This document shows positions 16,658 to 26,203 of a stretch of DNA of 64,000 bases, in pieces; position 1 is the stretch's first letter; each line of letters begins with the position of its first letter. Under the pieces are notes generated by a model, which worked only from the letters and a program-made list of their open reading frames with translations, was not told where the DNA came from and made no database searches. The position numbers were made by a program, and so were the translations under genes. Origin of the DNA: 66-474 sp040255405 (GTDB lineage: Bacteria; Pseudomonadota; Gammaproteobacteria; Xanthomonadales; Rhodanobacteraceae); assembly GCA_040255405.1 (NCBI GenBank), contig JBDZUX010000004.1, positions 1 through 64,000 of the forward strand. Reading direction: 5' to 3'.

Positions 16658-18451
16658 TCAATACCCCGCCGCCGAACCCGCCGGATAACGCGGGTCGTTG
16701 ATGCTTTCCAGCGTACCGGTTTGCGGGTTCACCACGATCGCCGCGATGTCGCCCATCGAATGCACGTCGCGGATCCTGTAACCCATCGCTTCGAGCGCTG
16801 CCTGCACGGTCGGGGTAAACGCGCCGGGCTCGGCAAAGATCGCGTCGGGCCACCACTGCATGTGGATGCGCGGCGCGTCGATCGCCTGCTTCACGTTCAT
16901 GCCGTGCTCGACCACGTTGAGGATGCTTTCCATCGTGGTGGAGATGATGGTGGACCCGCCGGGGCTGCCGGTGACCATCCGGAGCTTGCCGTCCTTCAGG
17001 ACGATGGTCGGGCTCATCGAACTCAGCGGCCGCTTGCCGGGTTCGATCTGGTTGGCCTGGCCCTGCACCAGGCCGAACTGGTTGGGCACGCCCGGCTTGG
17101 ACGTGAAATCGTCCATCTCGTTGTTGAGGAAGAACCCTGTATCGCCCGCGATCTGCTTGATGCCGAAGTAACTGTTGACGGTGTAGGTGACCGCCACCGC
17201 GTTGCCCTGGTCGTCCACCACCGAATAGTGCGTGGTGTTGGTGGCCTGGTATGGCCCGAGGCTGCCCTGCACTTCCGATGATGGCGTGGCCTTGCCCGGA
17301 TCGATGCTGGCACGCAGTTCGGCGGCGTGTTCGGCCGACAGCAACCGCGTGACCGGATTGTCGACGAATGCCGGATCACCGAGATAGGTGTTGCGATCGG
17401 CAAACGCGCGGCGTTCGGCCTCCACGAAATAGTGCGTGCTCTTCGTGGAGTGGAAGCCCCACTCCGCAAACGGATACGGCGCGATGATCTGCAGCGTTTC
17501 GCAAATCGTGGTGCCACCCGAGCTTGGCGGCGGCGCCGAATAGATCACGTAACCGTGGTAGCCACACTCGACCGGCCTTTCCCATTGCACGGTGTAGGCC
17601 TTGAAGTCCTGCAAGGCCAGCAGACCGCCATTGGCCTGGCTTGCCTTCACCACCGCGGCGGCGATCGGCCCTTCGTAGAACGCGCGGGTGCCGTCCTTCG
17701 CGATCAACGCCAGCGTGGCCGCGAGTTGCGGCTGCTTCAGCACCTGCCCGGCCTTCCAGGGCTGGCCGTGGTCGAGGAAGGTCGCGGCGACATTCGGATG
17801 CTGCCTGAAGAAATCGGTGGAGGTGTCGAGGATGCGCACGTCACCCGGCTGCAACACATAGCCGTCCTTCGCCAGCTTGATCGCAGGCGCGATCACTTGC
17901 TGCAGCGTCATCGTGCCGTATTTTTCCAGCGCCTCGTCGAAGCCCATTACCGTGCCGGGCACGCCGACGCCCAGATAGGTTTTCGTGCTGCGGCCCTTCA
18001 CCACCTTGCCGGCGGCGCTTTGCATCATGCCGGGCGTCGCGGCCAGCGGCGCCTTCTCGCGAAAATCCAGGAACAGGTTCTTGCCGTCGGCGAGGTGGAT
18101 GGTCATGAACCCGCCGCCGCCGATGTTGCCGCAGCACGGATGCACCACCGCCAACGCGTAACCGACCGCGACCGCCGCGTCGACCGCATTGCCGCCCTGC
18201 TTCAGGATGTCGACCCCGATCCGGGTCGCGAGATGCTGCGCGCTCACCACCATGCCGTGCTCCGCCGTGACCAGCGGCTCGTCAGGCAAATCGAGTTCGA
18301 CATTGCTCGGCAGCTTCGGTTGGATCGGACCGTCCTGGGCGGCCTGCGCGCTCGATGCACTCGGCGATTCAGCCTGGTCGGCGAATGCGCAGGATGCGCA
18401 GCCTCCACCCACCAGCAAGACGATGGACGCAGCCAGCAGAAACTTGCGCAT
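16658..18451 (-). CDS. ggt: Gamma-glutamyltransferase
   Basis: A 597-residue exported precursor that cleaves itself into two subunits and hydrolyses or transfers the gamma-glutamyl group of glutathione. The nucleophilic Thr starts the small subunit in TNTTHYSVVDDQGNAV; GNIGGGGFMTI, PGTVMGF and the glycine-rich SSGGTTICETL and GSPGGSTII stretches match the family. The ATG at 18451 is chosen because a signal peptide follows directly. That signal ends in GGGCASC, so the protein might be a lipoprotein or simply cleaved in the periplasm. A 59-bp gap separates it from purK upstream. Confidence 0.93.
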   Translation of the reverse strand: MRKFLLAASIVLLVGGGCASCAFADQAESPSASSAQAAQDGPIQPKLPSNVELDLPDEPLVTAEHGMVVSAQHLATRIGVDILKQGGNAVDAAVAVGYALAVVHPCCGNIGGGGFMTIHLADGKNLFLDFREKAPLAATPGMMQSAAGKVVKGRSTKTYLGVGVPGTVMGFDEALEKYGTMTLQQVIAPAIKLAKDGYVLQPGDVRILDTSTDFFRQHPNVAATFLDHGQPWKAGQVLKQPQLAATLALIAKDGTRAFYEGPIAAAVVKASQANGGLLALQDFKAYTVQWERPVECGYHGYVIYSAPPPSSGGTTICETLQIIAPYPFAEWGFHSTKSTHYFVEAERRAFADRNTYLGDPAFVDNPVTRLLSAEHAAELRASIDPGKATPSSEVQGSLGPYQATNTTHYSVVDDQGNAVAVTYTVNSYFGIKQIAGDTGFFLNNEMDDFTSKPGVPNQFGLVQGQANQIEPGKRPLSSMSPTIVLKDGKLRMVTGSPGGSTIISTTMESILNVVEHGMNVKQAIDAPRIHMQWWPDAIFAEPGAFTPTVQAALEAMGYRIRDVHSMGDIAAIVVNPQTGTLESINDPRYPAGSAAGY

Positions 18452-18510
18452 GTTTGCTCCCGAAGATCGACGTAGCAGGCCGTGCACCTTGCGCGCGGTC
18501 GCAGGGCTTG

Positions 18511-19671
18511 TCAACGCGCGGCCATCAATGCGTCGATGACCGGCTGCACTTGCGCCGCGCGCCCGAGCGCATCGCCAGCCTGTTGCAACCGCTGCACCAG
18601 CGTCGCCGCGTCCGGCGCGCAAACCGTCGCATGGCCGACCTTGCGGCCTGGGCGCGGCGACTTGCCGTAGTCGTGCCAGTGCGTGCCGGGGATGGCCAGC
18701 AGCTTGTCGCGATCGGGCAGTTCGCCGATCCAGTTGAGCATGCATGACGGGAAGCGCGCCGAGGTATCGCCCAGCGGCATGCCCAGCACCGCGCGCACGT
18801 GGTTTTCGAATTGCGAGGTGACCGCGCCTTCGATCGTCCAGTGGCCCGAGTTGTGCACGCGCGGGGCCATCTCGTTGCCGAGCAGTTCGCCGCCCTTCAC
18901 GAACAGTTCCAGTGCGAACACCCCCACGTAATCCAGTTGCTCCGCGATCGCGCGGGCGTGCGCGAAGGCCGCTTTGTCGATGGTCGGGCCGCGCACCGCA
19001 GGGGCGAGGCTGGCGGAAAGGATCCCGTCGACGTGCCAGTTGCGCGTCACCGGCCAGGCGCGGAACTCGCCATCGGCCGCGCGCACGGCCACCACGGAAG
19101 CTTCGAAATCGAACGCGACGAAACTTTCGAGGATCAGCCCGCGCGGGCCGGCCTGCACACCGAGCGCTTGCCATGCGGCCTCGGCATCGGCCAGCGTCTT
19201 GATCCGGAATTGGCCCTTGCCGTCGTAGCCCTCGCGCCGCGTCTTCAGGATCGCCGGCGCGCCGATGCGCGCGAGCGCGGCATCCAGGTCGGCACGCGTG
19301 GCGATGTCGGAGAATTCCGCCGTCGGCAAACCGCATGCGCGGAACAGGGTCTTTTCCAGCACGCGATCCTGCGCGGTCGCCAGCGACAACGCGTTGGGCG
19401 CAACGCGGATGCGCGCGCCCAAGGCTTCCGCGGTCGCCGCGGGAACGTTCTCGAAATCGTACGTGGCCGCGTCGATCTCGCGTGCGAACGTTGCCAGCTT
19501 GTCGACGTCATCCCACCCGACCGTCGACAGCGGCGCCAGTTGTCCGGCGCATGCATCGGCGACTTTGTCGACGATCCGGAACCGCACGCCGAGCGGCGCG
19601 CCGGCCAACACCAGCATGCGTGCCAGCTGGCCGCCCCCCAATATCCCGAGTGTTTGTCGAGTCTCAACCAT
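18511..19671 (-). CDS. purK: 5-(carboxyamino)imidazole ribonucleotide synthase
   Basis: A 386-residue ATP-grasp enzyme that makes N5-CAIR from AIR, bicarbonate and ATP in purine synthesis. The opening LGILGGGQLARML is diagnostic; the ATP-grasp loop KTRREGYDGKGQ and the C-terminal metal-binding NEMAPRVHNSGHWT are also present. The ATG at 19671 puts the conserved glycine loop at the usual position; upstream in-frame codons add only non-conserved residues. It follows purE on the same strand, separated by about 130 bp that contain a repeat. Confidence 0.95.
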   Translation of the reverse strand: MVETRQTLGILGGGQLARMLVLAGAPLGVRFRIVDKVADACAGQLAPLSTVGWDDVDKLATFAREIDAATYDFENVPAATAEALGARIRVAPNALSLATAQDRVLEKTLFRACGLPTAEFSDIATRADLDAALARIGAPAILKTRREGYDGKGQFRIKTLADAEAAWQALGVQAGPRGLILESFVAFDFEASVVAVRAADGEFRAWPVTRNWHVDGILSASLAPAVRGPTIDKAAFAHARAIAEQLDYVGVFALELFVKGGELLGNEMAPRVHNSGHWTIEGAVTSQFENHVRAVLGMPLGDTSARFPSCMLNWIGELPDRDKLLAIPGTHWHDYGKSPRPGRKVGHATVCAPDAATLVQRLQQAGDALGRAAQVQPVIDALMAAR

Positions 19672-19717
19672 GACGAAAAACCAGGCCTCCATCGTGCCAA
19701 CCCGCACGGCGCCAACC

Positions 19718-19795
19718 TCCCCTCGCCCGCGTGCGGTCGAGACGGCGCGAAGCGCCGGGCGCGTAGCGCCGGGGTGGGGGCAAACCTGCCGTTTC
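19718..19795. repeat. Palindromic repeat between purE and purK
   Basis: A GC-rich element running from CTCCCCTCGCCCGCG through GCGCGAAGCGCCGGGCGCGTAGCGCC to GGGTGGGGGC. Its inner hairpins and CCTC/GGGTGGGG ends resemble the repeats inserted in lysAC. It interrupts an otherwise tight purE-purK operon. Confidence 0.5.
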
Positions 19796-19800
19796 CATCA

Positions 19801-20361
19801 TCAGCGCGCGTCCCGCTTGCGCGGCTTGACCTTCACCACCGGCGCGGGATGCGGCGGCGTCAGGCGCGGATCGGAATGACACAGCACCTCTTCGGTCTGC
19901 GCGTCGCGAAAGCGCTCCAGCGCGCGCGCCACCTTGTCGTCGTGCAGCGCCACGATCGCGGCCGCGAACAGGCCCGCGTTCTTGGCACCGGCTTCGCCGA
20001 TCGCCAGCGTGCCCACCGGCACACCGGCGGGCATCTGCGCGATCGACAGCAATGAGTCGAGTCCCTTCAACGCCCGCGACTGCACCGGCACGCCCAGGAT
20101 CGGCAAGCGCGTCTTGGCAGCCAGCATCCCCGGCAGGTGCGCGGCGCCGCCCGCGCCCGCGATGATCACCTCGATGCCGCGCTGGGCGGCGCCTTCGGCA
20201 TAGGCGAACAACTTGTCCGGCGTGCGATGCGCGGAGACCACCTCGACCTCGTGCTCGACGCCCAGCAACGCCAGCATCTCGGCGGCGTGCCGCATCGTCT
20301 CCCAGTCCGAACGCGAACCCATCACCACCCCGACCCGGGGCGCGACTGTCGTTTTCCGCAT
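19801..20361 (-). CDS. purE: N5-carboxyaminoimidazole ribonucleotide mutase
   Basis: A 186-residue class I PurE that rearranges N5-CAIR to CAIR, the step after PurK. The phosphate loop VGVVMGSRSDWETM, the VVSAHRTPD catalytic segment and the GGAAHLPGM loop are all visible. About 20 C-terminal residues are a basic, proline-rich tail (VKVKPRKRDAR) beyond the usual family end. It is divergent from the Trm112-like gene with only 34 bp between the two starts, so the promoters overlap. Confidence 0.94.
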   Translation of the reverse strand: MRKTTVAPRVGVVMGSRSDWETMRHAAEMLALLGVEHEVEVVSAHRTPDKLFAYAEGAAQRGIEVIIAGAGGAAHLPGMLAAKTRLPILGVPVQSRALKGLDSLLSIAQMPAGVPVGTLAIGEAGAKNAGLFAAAIVALHDDKVARALERFRDAQTEEVLCHSDPRLTPPHPAPVVKVKPRKRDAR

Positions 20362-20395
20362 GGTCTCACCGGCGCAAAACGGGTATTGTACGGGC

Positions 20396-20662
20396 ATGGA
20401 CAAGCGATTGCTGGACATCCTGTGCGACCCGGTCACCAAGACCCCGGTGCGCCCCTTGCGCCGTGACGAACTGGACGCTTTGAACCGCGCCGTCGCGACA
20501 GGCAGCCTTGATACCGTGGCCGGCCAGAAGGTGGCATCGCCGCTCTCGGCCGGACTGATCACCATCGACCGCAAGGTCGTGTACCGGATCGAGGACGACA
20601 TTCCCGTGATGCTGGCCGAGGAGGGCATCGGCACCTTGCAGCTGGCCGATTTCCCGGCCTGA
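20396..20662 (+). CDS. Trm112-family (YcaR-like) small protein
   Basis: An 88-residue protein with the Trm112p-like opening RLLDILCDPVTKTPV and the closing YRIEDDIPVMLAEEG, the standard bacterial YcaR/UPF0434 pattern. In eukaryotes and archaea Trm112 activates methyltransferases; the bacterial role is unclear. Only one Cys of the usual zinc site remains. The start ATG at 20396 is 34 bp from the divergent purE start. Confidence 0.88.
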   Translation: MDKRLLDILCDPVTKTPVRPLRRDELDALNRAVATGSLDTVAGQKVASPLSAGLITIDRKVVYRIEDDIPVMLAEEGIGTLQLADFPA

Positions 20663-20832
20663 CCGCACCCGCCCGGGAACCGCCCGCGCGGCCGTTTTCG
20701 AGGCCCGTTCCACAAAAGCCGTGGGCAGCGCCAGCACTGGCGATGGCGCTGTGAACGGCTTCACGTTCCCGTCTCGTTGAAACGGCATACTAGCCTGCCC
20801 CTGTTCCTGCACTGGAATCCAGGTTTTCCGTC

Positions 20833-23166
20833 ATGATGCCCACCCCGTTCGAGCCGCACGTCGACGCCGACAAGAAGGTCGTGGACATCGCCTCGCGCGC
20901 GCCCGAAGCGAACCACGACCACGTGGGCGGCCTGCTGGTCGCCGTGCGCGAAATGACGCTGAAGGCCACCGCGAACCTGGTGGCCGAACTGCTGGACAAC
21001 GTCGACGACACCCTGTTCGACCTCGCCGAAAAGGCCGAGAGCAACGCCAGCCAGACCGAGTACTTCGACGGCATGCGCGAAACCCGCAAGATGCGTCCGC
21101 GCATCGAGCGCTTGTTTGCCGAGCGCGTCACCCGCGGCTTCGCCGATTTCGCCGCCGGCCGGCAACCCAAGGGCAGCGACGCGCAGCGCGCGTTTTCCGC
21201 CAGCGGCGAATTGAGCCTGGTGGACGACCGCGAACTGGAAGAATCCCTGGCGGTGTCCAGCATGGTCGCCAAGGCCGATGGCCGGCTGTCATCCGCGCTG
21301 GTGGCGCTGAACCAGCGCCTGTCGGTGCTGAGCGGCGGCCGCTCCACCACCAACACCAACAATCCGCTGGGGCCCGGCGCGCTCACCGAGGCGTTCCGCG
21401 AAGCGCTGGGTGAACTCTCCGAAGTCAACATCCGCGTGCGCCTGATCATCCTCAAGATGTTCGAGCGCTACGTGCTGAAGGCTCTCGACACGCTGTACCA
21501 CGACGTCAACGTGCGGCTGGTACAGGCCGGGGTGTTGCCGCAATTGCGCCACCCCGGCGTGGTGCGCCGCGCCGCTTCCGCTAGCGCCGCCCCGCGCGGG
21601 GCAGCCGGCATGCCCGATGCCGCCGGCAACGCAGGCACCGCCGCCGATTACCTCGCCGACACCGCGGACGAACTGCACAGCGAACTGATGCAGCGCCTGA
21701 CCACACTGCTCGCTTCGCGCCGCCAGCACATGTACGGCGACGGCGGCGGCTTGCTGGCCGGGGGCACCGGGATCGCCTCCCTCACCCCGGCCGAACTACT
21801 CGGCGCACTGACCCTGCTGCAGGGCGAATCCCGCCCGCTGCCCGCGATGCCCGCGGCCACCGACACCACGGCCGCCATCGACATGGTTCAGCGCCTCAAG
21901 GACGAGCTGATGCTGCAGATCCAGCGCTTGTCCGGCCAGGCCAAGGCGCACGTTTCCGGCAGCGACGAGGACACCATCGACCTCGTCGGCATGCTGTTCG
22001 AATACATCCTGCAGGACCACACGATCCCGGCGCCAATGCAGGTGCTGCTGGCACGCCTGCAGATTCCCTACCTGAAGGTCGCGATCCTCGATCGCCGGAT
22101 GTTCGCGCACGCGACGCATCCCGCGCGCAGGTTGCTCGACCAGTTGGCCGACGCCGCCAAGGGCTGGTCGGAAGAGTCCGACCGCGACCATCGCCTGTTC
22201 GCCAAGATCAAGAGCGTGGTCGAAACCCTGTTGCAGGATTTCGACGACGATATCGGCGTGTTCGAGCGCCAGCTTGCCGAGTTCACCCAGTTCGCGGAGC
22301 AGAACCGCAAGCGCGCGGAGCTGGCCGAAAGCCGCGCCACCGAGGCCGCGCGCGGGCGCGAGCGTCTGCAGGACGCGCGCCGCCGCGCCGCGCAGGAAAT
22401 CCTTTCGCGCATCAGCGGACGCAACCTTCCTACCCTGTTGCGCGGCGTGTTGACGCGACCGTGGGCGAATTACCTGGTGCTGATCGTGCTGCGTCAGGGC
22501 GTGGAGTCGCCGGAGTTCCGCGCCGCCGTGCACTTCGTGGACGACTTCGTGGCCACCATCGATCCGCCGCGCGGCGACGCCGAGCGCACCCAGTACAAGA
22601 ACGCGCTGGCGTCGATCGAAAAACACCTGCGCGCGGGCCTCACCACCGTCGCGTTCCAGGAGCCCGACATCGACCGGTTGCTCACGGAACTGTGGAAGTT
22701 CTGGCGCCAGCAGCTCGGCGAACCCGCGCCGGCCGCGCCGGCCGAAGAACCTGCACTGGACCCCGCGGCCGTGCTCGGCGTCAACGCCGACGCGCAACCG
22801 GCGATCACCGACGCGGTGCCCGACGGCGATGACGATCTCGATTCCGACGAGATGTCGGTAGACGTCGATGCCGACACCCTGCAGGCCGTACGCGATCTGA
22901 AAATCGGCAGCTGGGTCGAATTCGTCGACGACACCGGCACGCGCGAGCGCGCCAAGCTGTCGTGGATCAGCCCGATCAGCGGCAAGTACCTGTTCGTGAA
23001 CCGCCGCGGCCTGAAGGTCGCCGACCGCACCGCGGTGCAGCTCGCCTCGGAACTCCTGAGCGGGCGCGCGATGATCCTGGAAGAAGTGCCGCTGTTCGAC
23101 CGCGCGCTCGACGCCATCGTCGATCGCCTGCGCAACGCGCAGCCCGCGCCGCAACCCGGCGCATGA
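20833..23166 (+). CDS. DUF1631 family protein
   Basis: A 777-residue cytoplasmic protein of the DUF1631 family, common in Xanthomonadales and often misnamed thymidine phosphorylase. It is mostly helical, with charged coiled-coil-like stretches around residues 455-530 (EQNRKRAELAESRATEAARGRE) and a C-terminal PilZ-like beta segment (KIGSWVEFVDDTGTRERAKLSWIS, then YLFVNRRGLKV) near residue 690-740. The function is unknown; the PilZ-like end suggests cyclic-di-GMP sensing but I could not verify the RxxxR motif. Its stop overlaps the nadC start (ATGA). Confidence 0.8.
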   Translation: MMPTPFEPHVDADKKVVDIASRAPEANHDHVGGLLVAVREMTLKATANLVAELLDNVDDTLFDLAEKAESNASQTEYFDGMRETRKMRPRIERLFAERVTRGFADFAAGRQPKGSDAQRAFSASGELSLVDDRELEESLAVSSMVAKADGRLSSALVALNQRLSVLSGGRSTTNTNNPLGPGALTEAFREALGELSEVNIRVRLIILKMFERYVLKALDTLYHDVNVRLVQAGVLPQLRHPGVVRRAASASAAPRGAAGMPDAAGNAGTAADYLADTADELHSELMQRLTTLLASRRQHMYGDGGGLLAGGTGIASLTPAELLGALTLLQGESRPLPAMPAATDTTAAIDMVQRLKDELMLQIQRLSGQAKAHVSGSDEDTIDLVGMLFEYILQDHTIPAPMQVLLARLQIPYLKVAILDRRMFAHATHPARRLLDQLADAAKGWSEESDRDHRLFAKIKSVVETLLQDFDDDIGVFERQLAEFTQFAEQNRKRAELAESRATEAARGRERLQDARRRAAQEILSRISGRNLPTLLRGVLTRPWANYLVLIVLRQGVESPEFRAAVHFVDDFVATIDPPRGDAERTQYKNALASIEKHLRAGLTTVAFQEPDIDRLLTELWKFWRQQLGEPAPAAPAEEPALDPAAVLGVNADAQPAITDAVPDGDDDLDSDEMSVDVDADTLQAVRDLKIGSWVEFVDDTGTRERAKLSWISPISGKYLFVNRRGLKVADRTAVQLASELLSGRAMILEEVPLFDRALDAIVDRLRNAQPAPQPGA

Positions 23167-24023
23167 GCGGCGCCGACGCGCGGCCCGTTCCGCCGCCGCC
23201 TGAAACGATCCGGGAAAACGTCGCGCATGCGCTCGCCGAAGACATCGGCACGGGCGACGTCACCGCCGCGCTGATCGATCCCGATGCGCGCGCCGGCGCA
23301 CGCATCATTTGTCGGGAGCATGCCGTGCTTGCCGGCGCGCCGTGGGCCGACGCATGCTTCCGCCAGCTCGATCCCGGCGTGCGCATCCGTTGGCACCATC
23401 ACGACGGCGACCGCATCGCGGTCGATGCCGTGTTGTGCGAAATCGAAGGCAGCGCACGCGCGCTGGTCGCGGGCGAACGCAACGCGCTCAATTTCCTGCA
23501 AACCCTTTCCGGCACCGCCACCGCGACGCGCACCTACGTCGACGCCGTCGCCGGCACCCGCGCGAAGATCCTCGACACGCGCAAGACCATTCCCGGCTTG
23601 CGCCTTGCGCAAAAGTACGCCGTGCGCTGCGGCGGCGGCCACAACCATCGCATGGGTCTGTACGACGCCATCCTGATCAAGGAAAACCACGTCACCGCCG
23701 CGGGCGGCGTCGCCCAAGCGATCCGCGCCGCGCGCGCCGCGAGTCCCGGCGTGTTCCTCGATTGCGAAGTCGAATCGCTGGACGAACTGCGCGATGCGAT
23801 CGACGCCGGCGCCGACCGCGTGCTGCTGGACGAATTCCCGGACGCGATGCTGCGCGAAGCCGTCACGCTCGCCGCCGGCCGGGTGCCGCTGGAAGTCTCC
23901 GGAAGCGTCAACCTCGAACGCGTCCGCGCCATCGCCGAAACCGGCGTCGACTGCATCTCCATCGGCGCGCTGACCAAGCACATCCGCGCCATCGACCTGT
24001 CGATGCGATTCGATGCTCGCTGA
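23163..24023 (+). CDS. nadC: Nicotinate-nucleotide pyrophosphorylase (carboxylating)
   Basis: A 286-residue quinolinate phosphoribosyltransferase that makes nicotinate mononucleotide from quinolinate and PRPP in NAD synthesis. The N-terminal EDIGTGDVT, the ERNALNFLQTLSGTAT segment, DTRKTIPGLRLAQKYAV, GGGHNHRMGL and the PRPP-binding EVSGSVN near the end all match NadC. The ATG overlaps the stop of the DUF1631 gene, so the two are probably co-transcribed. Confidence 0.95.
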   Translation: MSGADARPVPPPPETIRENVAHALAEDIGTGDVTAALIDPDARAGARIICREHAVLAGAPWADACFRQLDPGVRIRWHHHDGDRIAVDAVLCEIEGSARALVAGERNALNFLQTLSGTATATRTYVDAVAGTRAKILDTRKTIPGLRLAQKYAVRCGGGHNHRMGLYDAILIKENHVTAAGGVAQAIRAARAASPGVFLDCEVESLDELRDAIDAGADRVLLDEFPDAMLREAVTLAAGRVPLEVSGSVNLERVRAIAETGVDCISIGALTKHIRAIDLSMRFDAR

Positions 24024-24084
24024 AGGCGGCCGCCATGGCGGGAGGCGAATGACTCGTCTACCAAAGATCTACCGCAGGGGGAAC

Positions 24085-24101
24085 CCAAGCGCGTAGGTTG
24101 G
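24085..24101. repeat. 17-mer repeat, inverted copy of 9437-9453
   Basis: CCAAGCGCGTAGGTTGG, the exact reverse complement of the 17-mer at the tamA start. It lies in the 100-bp gap between nadC and the convergent PEGA-like gene and is probably part of a longer dispersed repeat. Confidence 0.7.
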
Positions 24102-24126
24102 ACTGCCGTACTGCTGCTTGCGCCCG

Positions 24127-24684
24127 TCAACCGCCGGGCGGTTTGAGTTGCAGGATGCGCCGGCGTATGCGCAGTTCCTCGGCCGGGCTGATCAGGTTCT
24201 CGTCCAGGAGTTCCTGCAGGACCTGGAGCTGGCGCAGGCGGCGTTCCGGAAGTATCGCGGCCCCGGACGTCGGCGTTGCCGCGGGTATCGCCGCGGGTGT
24301 CGCCGCCAGCGCCGGCGGTGTCTCGAGCGCGGCAGACGCCACGCCGCAATCGAGGTTGAGCCGCAAGCCTTGCTTGATGTCGTCCGCAGTCACGCGATGC
24401 CGGAGCGGCTCGCAGCCGGGATGACGCACCCACACCATCCCGTACATGTCCGCACGGCCCTCGGCATAGGTGTTCGGATAGATGTCGCGTTCGGTGACCG
24501 TCAACGGTGTGACCCCGGCCGGGCCGCCGATCAACTCGACGTTGGCCCCCGACGGCACCGACTCGATGCGAAGCGTGCCGGTTCCCGGCGCCTGCGCACC
24601 CGAAGGCGCCGCTACCACCAGCAAGCCCAGCGCGCTGGCGGCGACACCCGTCCATCGGCGGCAATGGCGATCCACGGGCGTCAT
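24127..24684 (-). CDS. Exported PEGA-like protein with a SHOCT-like C-terminus
   Basis: A 185-residue protein with a signal peptide (about residues 1-31, cleavage near SGAQA). Residues 35-115 contain a PEGA-like strand pattern (TLRIESVPSGANVELIGG…TPLTV), usually extracytoplasmic. After an Ala/Pro linker the last 35 residues (LRQLQVLQELLDENLISPAEE) read as a short helical SHOCT-type oligomerisation unit. The start is one base from the stop of the cytochrome-porin gene, so the two form an operon. A role as its envelope partner is a guess. Confidence 0.65.
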   Translation of the reverse strand: MTPVDRHCRRWTGVAASALGLLVVAAPSGAQAPGTGTLRIESVPSGANVELIGGPAGVTPLTVTERDIYPNTYAEGRADMYGMVWVRHPGCEPLRHRVTADDIKQGLRLNLDCGVASAALETPPALAATPAAIPAATPTSGAAILPERRLRQLQVLQELLDENLISPAEELRIRRRILQLKPPGG

Positions 24685-24685
24685 T

Positions 24686-26002
24686 TCAGAACGCGGTATC
24701 GAAGCCGAACAAGATGTAGTTTTCCTTGCTCAGGTGACCGGTGAAATACGGCGCCGTTTGCGTGGTCTTGTTGAGAAAGTCGAAGTTGACTTCGATGATG
24801 CCCTTGACGTTGCGCATGAAGTAGTACGACGACGTCAGGCTCAGGCTGTTCATCGCGAGGCCCTCGTAGATGGTGCCGGTATGCGCAAGATCGCCGGCAC
24901 GGTCGTAGTTGTACAGCACGGAAAATGCCCAGCGGTCATTGGGGATCCAATCGACGCCGGCAAACCCGCCCTGCCAGCGGTAGTTGCGCGAAGGATCGGC
25001 GTCCAGGAATCCATCCCAGGCATTCCACAGGTACTGGACGTACCAATTCATGGTGCCGCCAAGCTGGCCCGAGGCGTCGAGGCCGACGATGCGCTTGTCG
25101 GTGTCCCGCAGTCCCGTTGCCGTTCCCGCAGGTCCGGTCGCGCTGCGCTGCTTGCCCGCGGCGGCGAACACGCCCAGGGCAACCGGTCCGACATCGGCGC
25201 CAAGGTGGGTGAACACGGTCTTGGAGCTGTTGTTGTCGAACATCCGGTCCGGGCGGCCGAATCCGGGGCTGTTGATGCCGCTGTTGGCATTGATACCGTT
25301 GCCATTGGTGAAGCCAAGCTGGATGGCGAGCGGCCCGACATCACGGCTGAATACGACGCCGCGGTCATATGTGATGCCCGCCATGCGATAGACCATGTAA
25401 TCCTGGAAAGGCAGGCGGACTTCGCGCGGGAACATCGAATCGGACAGCTGGAACTGGCCCAGCAACATGTCCACGCCACTGCCGAAGAGGTCCGCATAGC
25501 TGAACCACGCGTCTTCCACCACCACTTCGCCGTTGCCGCCTTTCTCGGCAAAGATGGCGTAGAAGTAATAGGTGATATTCTTGCTGAGCGGCGCGCTCGA
25601 CAACACCTTGACGAGGTACGGCGCCTGGAAATCCGTTGCCGCATAGTTGCTGGCGCCGGTGAGCGGGTCGATGGTCTTGCCCTGGCGCGCCTGCACGTAC
25701 GCCTGCGCGCGCACGGCCAGCGGCACGTGGTCGGGCAACGCCAGCCGCTCGTCGCCCAGCTGCTTGGATGTTTCCATCCAGTTCGGAAGCCGCATGTTGT
25801 TCTTGGCGAAATGCTCGCCGAACTGGTTCAGGCGCGGAAACGCCGAGTGGCAGGCTGCACAACTGAGGTTGTAACGGCGCGCGAACTCCGGCATCGCCGA
25901 TGCACCTCGCATCGACAGCATCCACAATGCCATGCCGATCGCCACCAGGGCGGCTGCTCGCGCCAGCCTCGACAACATGACGGAACCCGTTCCCTGCATC
26001 AT
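24686..26002 (-). CDS. Outer-membrane porin with N-terminal c-type haem motif (Cyc2-like layout)
   Basis: A 438-residue exported protein. After the signal peptide (ending near RGASA) comes a single haem-binding CxxCH (NLSCAACH, about residue 48), then FGEHFAKNNMRLPNW and a beta-barrel of about 370 residues with alternating strands and a C-terminal Phe (LFGFDTAF), as in outer-membrane proteins. A one-haem cytochrome fused to a porin is the architecture of Cyc2, the outer-membrane iron oxidase, but the sequence resembles a broader uncharacterised group. Candidate roles are electron transfer across the outer membrane or simple porin function. Start codons at 26002 and 25978 are both possible. 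Confidence 0.75.
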   Translation of the reverse strand: MMQGTGSVMLSRLARAAALVAIGMALWMLSMRGASAMPEFARRYNLSCAACHSAFPRLNQFGEHFAKNNMRLPNWMETSKQLGDERLALPDHVPLAVRAQAYVQARQGKTIDPLTGASNYAATDFQAPYLVKVLSSAPLSKNITYYFYAIFAEKGGNGEVVVEDAWFSYADLFGSGVDMLLGQFQLSDSMFPREVRLPFQDYMVYRMAGITYDRGVVFSRDVGPLAIQLGFTNGNGINANSGINSPGFGRPDRMFDNNSSKTVFTHLGADVGPVALGVFAAAGKQRSATGPAGTATGLRDTDKRIVGLDASGQLGGTMNWYVQYLWNAWDGFLDADPSRNYRWQGGFAGVDWIPNDRWAFSVLYNYDRAGDLAHTGTIYEGLAMNSLSLTSSYYFMRNVKGIIEVNFDFLNKTTQTAPYFTGHLSKENYILFGFDTAF

Positions 26003-26203
26003 GTTTCGCACTCCCGCGCTGCCTGTGCCCCGCCGCCGCAAGCGGACGGCTTGCAGCCGGACACGGCATCCCTGGCTGCTAGGTGTAGTGCGCGATCCGG
26101 GCGGCGAATTTGATCCCGATCAACAAAAGCGCTTGTGCAAGGGCGCGGCACCCGATGCTCGGCCGGCCGCACTTCAAGGGATTTACCCGCGACGCCGGAA
26201 CCG

